A stretch of DNA of 8,236 bases from an uncultured Lachnospiraceae bacterium. GTDB taxonomy: Bacteria; Bacillota; Clostridia; Lachnospirales; Lachnospiraceae. The stretch is from the NCBI GenBank assembly GCA_902782715.1, contig CACZOG010000078.1, forward strand, positions 1-8,236, read 5' to 3'. Below the pieces are notes generated by a model that ran no database searches, was not told the origin of the DNA, and was given only the letters and a program-made list of their open reading frames with translations. Numbering within the stretch: position 1 is the first letter of the stretch; each line of letters starts with the position of its first letter. Of the stretch, positions 1 through 5,316 are shown piece after piece. Made by a program: the position numbers and the translations under genes.

Positions 1-1
1 C

Positions 2-667
2 CAGACAGCAGTTGATATCAACGTAGTTCAGGGTGAAAGACAGTTCGCAAGAGACAACAAGTCACTCGGACAGTTCAGACTTGACGGAATTCCTCCCGCA
101 AGAAGAGGCGTTCCTCAGATCGAAGTTACATTCGATATCGATGCAAACGGTATCGTAAACGTATCAGCTAAGGATCTCGGAACAGGCAAGGAACAGCACA
201 TCACAATTACAGCAGGTTCCAACATGTCCGATGATGATATCGAAAAGGCTGTAAAAGAAGCGGCTGAGTTCGAAGCACAGGATAAGAGAAGAAAAGAAGC
301 AATCGACGCACGTAACGATGCTGACTCAATGGTATTCCAGACAGAGAAGGCATTGAACGAAGTTGGCGATAAGATTTCCGATTCTGAGAAGACAGACCTT
401 CAGGCTGAGATCGAAAACGTTAAGGCTATTCTTGAAAGAACAAAAGACAAAGAGATGACCGAAGACGAAGTAGGCGAGCTTAAGGCTGCTCAGGAAAAGA
501 TGATGGAAAAAGCACAGGGACTCTTCACAAAGATGTATGAGTCAATGCAGGGTGCTCAGGGAGCACAGGGTGCAGGACCTGACATGAGCCAGTTCACACA
601 GGGTGCTTCAGACGGACCTACAGACGGTTCGGAAGCAGGTGACTTCGGCGATTTCAGAGAAGTATAA
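2..667 (+). CDS. dnaK: Chaperone protein DnaK (Hsp70), C-terminal part, 5' truncated by window
   Basis: Hsp70 is a cytosolic ATP-driven chaperone that binds exposed hydrophobic stretches and works with DnaJ and GrpE. The visible 221 codons start inside the beta-sandwich substrate-binding domain. The signature runs through QGERQFARDNKSLGQF, then LDGIPPARRGVPQIEVTFDI and NGIVNVSAKDLGTGKEQ, which matches other DnaKs closely. The helical lid follows, from about MSDDDIEKAVKEA at base 224 onward. The end is a Gly/Gln/Ala-rich flexible tail (a GAQGAQGAG stretch) finishing in GDFGDFREV, like the acidic tail of bacterial DnaKs. The ATPase domain lies upstream of the window. The ATG at 224 is only an internal methionine. 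Complete dnaJ follows after 127 bp with no clear promoter between, so the two are probably co-transcribed. Any hrcA, grpE or CIRCE operator would lie upstream, out of view. Confidence 0.97.
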   Translation, partial: QTAVDINVVQGERQFARDNKSLGQFRLDGIPPARRGVPQIEVTFDIDANGIVNVSAKDLGTGKEQHITITAGSNMSDDDIEKAVKEAAEFEAQDKRRKEAIDARNDADSMVFQTEKALNEVGDKISDSEKTDLQAEIENVKAILERTKDKEMTEDEVGELKAAQEKMMEKAQGLFTKMYESMQGAQGAQGAGPDMSQFTQGASDGPTDGSEAGDFGDFREV

Positions 668-694
668 AAAAATAAGTTTTAGAATCAGACGGAG

Positions 695-720
695 GCGGTT
701 CGGGTATATGCCCGGACCGC
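695..720 (+). other. GC-rich hairpin in the dnaK-dnaJ gap, no U-tract
   Basis: GCGGTTCGGG (695-704) pairs with CCCGGACCGC (711-720) around a 6-nt TATATG loop. This gives a 10-bp stem with a single G-U wobble. The bases after it (tgatatcgatt) contain no run of T, so it is not a standard intrinsic terminator. It begins 27 bp after the dnaK stop. By inference it could protect the dnaK 3' end, mark a processing site, or reduce read-through into dnaJ, any of which would help make DnaK more abundant than DnaJ. Confidence 0.6.
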
Positions 721-747
721 TGATATCGATTAAAAAAGCGGACTGAA

Positions 748-789
748 ATATGTCCGATAAATAGGACATATACAAATATGTCCCGGAGG
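748..789 (+). promoter_or_regulatory. dnaJ leader: two mutually exclusive hairpins abutting the ribosome site
   Basis: The 8-mer ATATGTCC occurs at 748-755 and again at 776-783, and its exact reverse complement GGACATAT lies between them at 764-771. The middle copy can pair with the first (8 bp, loop of 8) or with the second (8 bp, loop of only 4, ACAA), but not with both. The second hairpin ends one base before the ribosome site GGAGG (785-789), which is 5 nt from the dnaJ ATG. The sequence shows the pairing potential directly. A switching or thermosensing role is inference. I found no convincing promoter in this gap. Confidence 0.5.
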
Positions 790-794
790 ATATT

Positions 795-1958
795 ATGGCA
801 GATAAAAGAGACTACTACGAGATCCTCGGAGTAGATAAAAATGCAGATGAGGCTGCAATTAAAAAAGCATACAGAGCGCTTGCCAAGAAATACCATCCGG
901 ATATGAATCCCGACGATCCTTCTGCCGAAGCAAAATTCAAGGAGGCATCGGAAGCATATGCGGTATTAAGCGACCCTGACAAGAGAAGACAATACGATCA
1001 ATTCGGACATGCTGCATTTGACGGCGCAGCCGGCGGCGGAGCAGGCGGATTTGACTTTAACAGCGCTGATTTCAGCGATATATTCAGTGATCTTTTTGGC
1101 TTCGGAGATTTCTTCGGAGGCGGAAGAAGAGCATCAAGAAACGGCCCTAGACGAGGCCAGGATATTGTACAGAGAGTACGTATCTCTTTTGAAGAAGCTG
1201 TATTCGGATGCGAAAAAGAAATTGAAGTTAACGTTAAGGAAGAATGTAAGACCTGTAAGGGAAGCGGAGCAAAACCCGGAACATCACCCGAGACTTGTCA
1301 TGTATGTAACGGAAAAGGTCAGGTTGTTGTTACTACCAATTCATTATTCGGACAGGTACAGACGGTTCAGACATGTAGGGAATGCGGCGGTAAAGGAAAA
1401 GTCATTAAGGAAAAATGTCCCGACTGTCGCGGAACAGGTTATACGACCATTAAGAAGAAATATGCGGTTAAATTCCCTGCAGGTATAGATGACGGTCAGT
1501 TGGCATGCAGGATCCCCGGAAGAGGCGAGCCCGGTTCAAACGGCGGACCCAGAGGAGATATCCTTGTCGGTGCGGTTGTGGGAACACATTCCACATTTAC
1601 AAGAGACGGTATGAATATTTACTCATCCGTATCACTTCCTTTCTCGGTTGCTGCTTTGGGCGGTGAGATCTACATCGATACCGTTGACGGTAAAGTTGTA
1701 TACGATATCAAGGCAGGTACTCCTACCGATACGACACTTCGTCTTAAAGGAAAGGGCGTTCCCAACGTCAAGAATAAGGAGACCAGAGGCGACCATTACG
1801 TTAAACTGGTTGTCAAAGTTCCCGATCATCTGTCGGCGGAAGCCAAGGAAGCGCTTAAAACATTTGACTCTTTGAGCGGTGATTTCCTTAACGCAACAAA
1901 GGATGCGGCTAAAGAAGGAATCCCCAAGGAAAAGAAGAGAAAAGGATTGTTTAAATAA
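795..1958 (+). CDS. dnaJ: Chaperone protein DnaJ (Hsp40, type I)
   Basis: DnaJ is the co-chaperone that delivers unfolded clients to DnaK and stimulates its ATPase. The 387-residue protein has the full type I layout. The J domain covers about residues 5-70 with the HPD motif at 34-36. A Gly/Phe-rich linker runs from about 76 to 110 (GGGAGGFDF, FGFGDFFGGG). Four CxxCxGxG zinc repeats follow: CKTCKGSG (Cys151/154), CHVCNGKG (168/171), CRECGGKG (194/197) and CPDCRGTG (208/211), making two zinc sites. The C-terminal beta domains and a basic tail (KEKKRKGLFK) complete it. The 23-residue spacing from Cys171 to Cys194 is longer than in E. coli and fits Firmicutes DnaJ as I recall it. The start is fixed by GGAGG 5 nt upstream and the conserved KRDYYEILGV N-terminus. 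It lies downstream of dnaK and is followed by a strong terminator. Confidence 0.98.
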   Translation: MADKRDYYEILGVDKNADEAAIKKAYRALAKKYHPDMNPDDPSAEAKFKEASEAYAVLSDPDKRRQYDQFGHAAFDGAAGGGAGGFDFNSADFSDIFSDLFGFGDFFGGGRRASRNGPRRGQDIVQRVRISFEEAVFGCEKEIEVNVKEECKTCKGSGAKPGTSPETCHVCNGKGQVVVTTNSLFGQVQTVQTCRECGGKGKVIKEKCPDCRGTGYTTIKKKYAVKFPAGIDDGQLACRIPGRGEPGSNGGPRGDILVGAVVGTHSTFTRDGMNIYSSVSLPFSVAALGGEIYIDTVDGKVVYDIKAGTPTDTTLRLKGKGVPNVKNKETRGDHYVKLVVKVPDHLSAEAKEALKTFDSLSGDFLNATKDAAKEGIPKEKKRKGLFK

Positions 1959-1975
1959 ATCAAAAGAATAAAATT

Positions 1976-2011
1976 AAATGCCGGTCACCCGTCAGGGCGG
2001 TCGGCATTTTT
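1976..2011 (+). terminator. Intrinsic terminator after dnaJ
   Basis: AAATGCCG (1976-1983) pairs with CGGCATTT (2002-2009). The stem continues inward through two G-U wobbles, one C-G pair, one A-C mismatch and CCC/GGG, closing on a GTCA tetraloop (1991-1994). It runs straight into a five-T tract (2007-2011). This is a textbook rho-independent terminator 18 nt after the dnaJ stop, and it separates the chaperone operon from the next unit. Confidence 0.93.
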
Positions 2012-2013
2012 GG

Positions 2014-2042
2014 TTGTGATGAATTTGGAATTATGATAAAAT
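2014..2042 (+). promoter_or_regulatory. Sigma-A type promoter with extended -10, upstream of DUF4317 gene
   Basis: The -35 candidate TTGTGA (2014-2019) and -10 candidate TAAAAT (2037-2042) are separated by exactly 17 bp. A TG dinucleotide at 2034-2035, one base before the -10, gives an extended -10 element that can offset the weak -35. It lies just after the dnaJ terminator and would start transcription near 2049, giving a leader of about 60 nt. It is the only convincing promoter I find before the four-gene set ending at 5207. Confidence 0.7.
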
Positions 2043-2100
2043 ATCAGTGGTCTGTGCGATGGATATTTTTATTCCAAAGACAGTTTAAAAGCACAGATGC

Positions 2101-2107
2101 ACGGAGA
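2101..2107 (+). promoter_or_regulatory. Ribosome binding site deciding the DUF4317 start
   Basis: ACGGAGA (core GGAG, 2103-2106) lies 5 nt before the ATG at 2112. The upstream in-frame ATG at 2097 is preceded only by A-rich sequence with no purine-rich site, and this ribosome site would fall inside its coding sequence. The inner ATG is therefore preferred. Confidence 0.75.
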
Positions 2108-2111
2108 CGAT

Positions 2112-3263
2112 ATGAACAACAGTGAAATACTCGAGTTAAGAAAAAGACTTAAATTCTGCGACGATGCTTCTTTTAAGATCGAAGCCTGCTACATCATAGG
2201 CAGCGAGAAAAGGATCCAGAGCAGAATGAATACATATTTAACCAATCTGGAAGAAAGTGACAGACATAAATATCTGGAAATACTCAAAAAGGGATTAAGC
2301 GGAGTCTTAAACAGAAATCTTTTAAATCTTTCTTTTAAAAGAAGCATGGATGGCGAGGATGCCCAGAAGTTTCTTTTAGAACTCCGTGACAGCGAGTTAT
2401 CCTCAAGCGAAGTTCTTGATAAGATGTATGATAAGATAATGCAGCTTTACTCAACAGTAGGAAATTATCTGATCATATCACTTTATGATGCATATGATGT
2501 TCCCAGAGAAGGAACAGACGGCTTTTCCCAGGGCGAATCGGAGGAAGTATTCAGATACGTATATACATGCATCTGCCCCGTTAATCTTGCAAAGGCAGCG
2601 CTTTCATATCATGAAGATGAGAATGTTTTCGCTGCAAGGATAAGGGACTGGGTTGTTGAAATGCCTGATGTGGGATTCCTTTATCCCGCTTTTAACGAAA
2701 GAAGCAGCGACGTGAACGCACTTCTTTATTACTGCAAAGATCCTCTTTTGATACATCCCGAGATAATAAGCGATCTGCTCGGATGCGAAGAAGAGATGAC
2801 GAGCGTTGAAGAAAACAGGATCTTTAAAAACGTGATCGAGGAAGTGATCAACGAAGTTCCCGAATACGATACTTTTGGGGTGGTTCGTTCCGTTCAGGAC
2901 AATCTGACCGAAATGCTTGAGGATAAGGTATTTTCATACGAACCCACGATTGATAAAAAAGGTGCCGCAAAACTTTTAAGGGATTCCGGGATCAGGGAAG
3001 AGCATCTTCCCATCGTAGAAGAAAAGTTTGAAGAGAAACTCGGAGAGAACGGATTCCTTCATGCTGACAGGATCAAAGAAAAAGGACGCCTTGAGGTTAA
3101 GGGCGACAATGTAAAAATATCCGTTAAGCAGGAAGCATCATCACTTATTGAGATTAAGATAATAGACGGACGAAAGTGCCTTGTGGTGCCTCTCGATTCG
3201 GATATGGAAGTAAACGGGATCATTAAGAAGATCACGGCTAAACTTGAAGAGGAGGAAGAATAA
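2112..3263 (+). CDS. DUF4317 family protein, function unknown
   Basis: This is a 383-residue protein of about the family's usual length as I recall it. I recognise DUF4317 from several conserved blocks: the N-terminal ELRKRLKFCDDASFKIEACYI region, LKKGLSGVLNRNLLNLSF, the LYDAYDVP segment, YVYTCICPVNLAKAALSY, and above all DWVVEMPDVGFLYPAFNERS (about residues 179-198) followed by DVNALLYYCKD. There is no signal peptide or membrane segment, so it is probably cytosolic. The C-terminus is acidic (KLEEEEE). To my knowledge DUF4317 is a Clostridia-centred family with no assigned biochemical role, and I see no catalytic motif. It is the first gene after the promoter at 2014-2042. Its stop (TAA) shares a base with the ATG of the next small gene (TAATG), a sign of translational coupling. 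The longer start at 2097 lacks a ribosome site. Confidence 0.85.
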   Translation: MNNSEILELRKRLKFCDDASFKIEACYIIGSEKRIQSRMNTYLTNLEESDRHKYLEILKKGLSGVLNRNLLNLSFKRSMDGEDAQKFLLELRDSELSSSEVLDKMYDKIMQLYSTVGNYLIISLYDAYDVPREGTDGFSQGESEEVFRYVYTCICPVNLAKAALSYHEDENVFAARIRDWVVEMPDVGFLYPAFNERSSDVNALLYYCKDPLLIHPEIISDLLGCEEEMTSVEENRIFKNVIEEVINEVPEYDTFGVVRSVQDNLTEMLEDKVFSYEPTIDKKGAAKLLRDSGIREEHLPIVEEKFEEKLGENGFLHADRIKEKGRLEVKGDNVKISVKQEASSLIEIKIIDGRKCLVVPLDSDMEVNGIIKKITAKLEEEEE

Positions 3264-3391
3264 TGGGCGTAATGGTTATTTTGGCAGGAATACTCGGTCT
3301 GGTTGTAATAGTTGCTATAGTTGCAGCTATCGCTACCGTTGTAGCTACCGCTGCATTCATCGGCGGAGCAAGAGAAGACGAACAGGATTGA
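3263..3391 (+). CDS. Small single-pass membrane protein, 42 aa, unknown function
   Basis: This 42-residue frame has an unbroken hydrophobic stretch at about residues 3-34, rich in Val, Ala and Ile (MGVMVILAGILGLVVIV and onward). It then has a short charged tail, GGAREDEQD. That is the layout of a one-helix membrane microprotein with a small hydrophilic C-terminus. Its start overlaps the DUF4317 stop (TAATG), and GGAGG at 3251-3255 lies 7 nt before the ATG. A ribosome site, tight coupling and an uninterrupted helix together argue that it is real rather than chance. There is no lipobox and no obvious cleavage site. It resembles no family I can name. It could anchor or regulate a neighbouring protein at the membrane, but that is inference only. 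Confidence 0.75.
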   Translation: MGVMVILAGILGLVVIVAIVAAIATVVATAAFIGGAREDEQD

Positions 3392-3410
3392 TTCCCAAGG
3401 AGCTCATTAA

Positions 3411-4196
3411 ATGATAAATAAAGAAGATTACGATGAGCCGAGATGCGTACTCTGCATGAACGAGAAAACAAGGATTCCCGTTGACAGAGTCATCGAGAAA
3501 CTTGATTCGTATCTTGAGAACAAGCAGCTTGATGCGGCACTCAGTCATTTGAAATACTGGCTTGAAGAAGCCAAAGCCGGCGGCGACGAAGCCGGTGAGC
3601 TTATGGTGCTCGGCGAACTGATGGGATTTACCAGAAAGAACGGCAGTATTGATGAAGCCGTGTCTTACGCTGATAGTGCCATTGCCAAGGTTGATAGATA
3701 TGGTTATGCGGACAGCATTACGGGTGCCACGACGATTTTAAATGCGGGAACCGTTTACAGGGCAAAAGGCGACTGTGTAAAAAGTGCTTCGCTTTATGAG
3801 CGTGCAGAGAAGATCTACGAAGCAAATCTTAATGCGAACGATGACAGACTCGGTGGATTATATAATAACTACGCATCATCCTTAACAGAACTCGGAGAAT
3901 ACGATAAGGCTCTTGATAAATATAAAAAAGCTTTAAAGATCATGAGCGGCAGAGGAGATTCCCTGCTTGAGTGTGCTATCACATATCTTAATATGGCAGA
4001 TCTTTATGAGAAAAGAGACGGACTCGCTGCAGAGAAGATCATAGACGAAATGCTCGATTCGGCTTACGAACTCCTTACTGATGCGGGAGTTGAACATAAC
4101 GGATATTTCGAATTCGTGGTTGATAAATGCATACCGGCATATGACCACTATGGTCAATTTATCAGAAGCCAGAATTTGAGAGAAATGATAAGATAA
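3411..4196 (+). CDS. Tetratricopeptide repeat (TPR) protein
   Basis: This is a 261-residue, probably cytosolic, all-helical protein. The clearest TPR is at about residues 148-181 (YNNYASSLTELGEYDKALDK, then YKKALKI). Further repeat-like helical pairs lie at about 27-59 (LENKQLDAALSHLKYWLEEA), 64-98 (GSIDEAVSYADSAIAKV), 106-139 (TVYRAKGDCVKSASLYERAE) and 186-222. TPRs are protein-binding scaffolds, so a partner role is likely but none is shown. The N-terminus carries one CxxC (Cys12/Cys15, in EPRCVLCMNE), too little alone to prove a metal site. AAGGAG at 3397-3402, 8 nt before the ATG, sets the start. It lies 19 bp after the microprotein and 63 bp before the DUF4037 gene. TPR modules paired with DUF4037 domains are an association I recall but cannot verify here. 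Confidence 0.85.
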   Translation: MINKEDYDEPRCVLCMNEKTRIPVDRVIEKLDSYLENKQLDAALSHLKYWLEEAKAGGDEAGELMVLGELMGFTRKNGSIDEAVSYADSAIAKVDRYGYADSITGATTILNAGTVYRAKGDCVKSASLYERAEKIYEANLNANDDRLGGLYNNYASSLTELGEYDKALDKYKKALKIMSGRGDSLLECAITYLNMADLYEKRDGLAAEKIIDEMLDSAYELLTDAGVEHNGYFEFVVDKCIPAYDHYGQFIRSQNLREMIR

Positions 4197-4208
4197 TGAT
4201 TCTTAAAC

Positions 4209-4226
4209 GCGGTATCCGGATACCGC
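4209..4226. repeat. 18-nt perfect palindrome between the TPR and DUF4037 genes
   Basis: GCGGTATCCGGATACCGC is identical to its reverse complement over all 18 bases. As RNA it forms a 7-bp stem with a CCGG loop. As DNA it could be a dimeric protein operator. No U-tract follows (aaatatactttta), so it is not a normal terminator. It starts 12 nt after the TPR stop and ends 33 nt before the DUF4037 ATG. Confidence 0.6.
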
Positions 4227-4247
4227 AAATATACTTTTAACGGCAGT

Positions 4248-4253
4248 AAGGTG
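4248..4253 (+). promoter_or_regulatory. Ribosome binding site deciding the DUF4037 start
   Basis: AAGGTG lies 6 nt before the ATG at 4260. The alternative in-frame GTG at 4251 overlaps this site and has no purine-rich sequence of its own at proper spacing. It would add only three residues. Confidence 0.6.
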
Positions 4254-4259
4254 AAAGTT

Positions 4260-5207
4260 ATGAGAGGATTACAACTCGCAAAAGAATATTACAATATATA
4301 CGGTAAAAAAATGCTGGAAGATAGTTTCTCGGACTATCTTCCTTTTATTTCCACAGGACTGGTCGGAAACGGATCCGAAGTCTTGGGCTTTGATGATGAT
4401 GTCAGCAAAGATCACGATTTCGAGCCCGGGTTCTGCATTTTCATTCCGAACGAAAACGTTATCGACAGGAAGGTTGCTTTTCAGTTAGAGAGAGCCTATG
4501 CCAAACTTCCCGAGGAATTCATGGGATATAAGAAACAGAAACTCTCACCCGTCGGAGGAGCACGCCACGGAGTGATAAGACTTGAAGAATTCCTTTACGA
4601 GAAACTTGGAAGCACTGACGGTGAACTTTCGGTTTATCAATGGCTTAAGATCCCGACTCAGTATTTATGCGAGGTAACAAAGGGTGAGCTTTTCTTTGAC
4701 GGAGACGGGAAGTTTACGAAGATAAGAGAGAACCTTGCGATAATGCCCAAGGACATAAGACTCAAACGCCTTGCGGGACATCTTATCTTAATGAGCCAGT
4801 CGGGTCAGTACAATTACATGAGAATGGTGGAAAGAGGAGAACTGGCGGCAGCGGGAACATGCGTTTACGAATATGTCAAAAATGCGATCGCTGCGATCTA
4901 TCTTCTTAACAACGAATACATGCCTTATTACAAATGGCAGTTCAGAGGTCTTAAAAATCTTGATATTCTTTCTGAGCTTGCACTTCCTCTCGAATTTCTG
5001 ATCCTTGAGAGCAACGAGAAATCTTATGTCAACGAGAAAATCGAAAGGATAGAACTGATCGCCGGAGCCATAATCGACGAATTGATGAGCCAGGGAATAA
5101 CAAGTGCCATTTGCGGTGATCTCGGAAAGCATGCTTATTCGGTAAATGATTATGTAAACGACGGCAATTTACGTAATCTGAACATTCTTTCGGGAGTCGG
5201 AGAATAG
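4260..5207 (+). CDS. DUF4037 family protein, putative nucleotidyltransferase-fold
   Basis: This 315-residue protein opens with MRGLQLAKEYYNIYGKKMLE and LVGNGSEVLGFDDDVSKDHD, blocks I recognise as typical of DUF4037. Gly38-Ser39 followed 12 residues later by Asp51-His52-Asp53 (GSE, then KDHDF) fits the superfamily pattern G[GS]-x(9-13)-Dh[DE] that places the metal-binding acids of polymerase-beta-type nucleotidyltransferases. The C-terminal half is helical and includes LLNNEYMPYYKW (about residues 215-226), similar to helical segments of small-molecule nucleotidyltransferases. A third catalytic acid cannot be assigned by eye, so activity and substrate are unknown. There is no signal or membrane segment. 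It follows the TPR gene on the same strand and is probably the last gene of the operon, because a strong promoter begins 47 bp after its stop. No clear terminator is visible there. Confidence 0.8.
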   Translation: MRGLQLAKEYYNIYGKKMLEDSFSDYLPFISTGLVGNGSEVLGFDDDVSKDHDFEPGFCIFIPNENVIDRKVAFQLERAYAKLPEEFMGYKKQKLSPVGGARHGVIRLEEFLYEKLGSTDGELSVYQWLKIPTQYLCEVTKGELFFDGDGKFTKIRENLAIMPKDIRLKRLAGHLILMSQSGQYNYMRMVERGELAAAGTCVYEYVKNAIAAIYLLNNEYMPYYKWQFRGLKNLDILSELALPLEFLILESNEKSYVNEKIERIELIAGAIIDELMSQGITSAICGDLGKHAYSVNDYVNDGNLRNLNILSGVGE

Positions 5208-5231
5208 TCTGTTTCGGTCAATGAAAAACAT

Positions 5232-5283
5232 CATTATTTTATATAAAAAATAATTGACATTTATAGACAAAAATAAGTATAAT
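5232..5283 (+). promoter_or_regulatory. Consensus sigma-A promoter with A/T-rich upstream element
   Basis: TTGACA (5254-5259) and TATAAT (5278-5283) are both perfect consensus hexamers separated by 18 bp. The 22 bases upstream of the -35 (5232-5253) are all A or T, like an UP element contacted by the RNA polymerase alpha subunits. The transcript would start near 5290 and leave a leader of only about 27 nt, too short for a riboswitch or an attenuator. It drives the PurF-like gene and, by read-through, carB. Confidence 0.9.
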
Positions 5284-5304
5284 CTTTCGGGATATAAAGG
5301 AAAT

Positions 5305-5311
5305 AAAGGAG
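5305..5311 (+). promoter_or_regulatory. Ribosome binding site deciding the PurF-like start
   Basis: AAAGGAG lies 5 nt before the ATG at 5317. This fixes the N-terminus as MGGFFGV. The longer frame opening with TTG at 5254 would lie on the -35 hexamer and upstream of the transcript start. Confidence 0.85.
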
Positions 5312-5316
5312 CGAAT

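Noticed and set aside
668..794. CIRCE heat-shock operator or a separate dnaJ promoter
   Set aside because: No TTAGCACTC/GAGTGCTAA inverted repeat is present, and no -35/-10 pair has acceptable spacing. CIRCE would be expected upstream of the operon, outside the window.
1009..1488. A 159-codon open frame inside dnaJ in another + frame
   Set aside because: It overlaps the J, Gly/Phe and zinc regions of an unmistakable dnaJ, has no ribosome site of note and reads as low-complexity out-of-frame translation.
2097..2111. Longer start (ATG at 2097) for DUF4317
   Set aside because: It has no ribosome site, whereas GGAG at 2103-2106 is ideally placed for the ATG at 2112.
3444..3455. Zinc-binding site at the TPR protein N-terminus (Cys12, Cys15)
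   Set aside because: A single CxxC without a second pair of ligands nearby is not enough to call a metal site.
5220..5245. Possible terminator after DUF4037 (AATGA/TCATT followed by an A/T-rich run)
   Set aside because: Only five A/T-dominated pairs and a broken T-tract, overlapping the A/T-rich promoter upstream region. Too weak to call.
5254..5316. Longer start (TTG at 5254) for the PurF-like gene
   Set aside because: The TTG is part of the -35 hexamer and lies upstream of the expected transcript start. The added 21 residues do not resemble a PurF propeptide, and AAAGGAG points to 5317.
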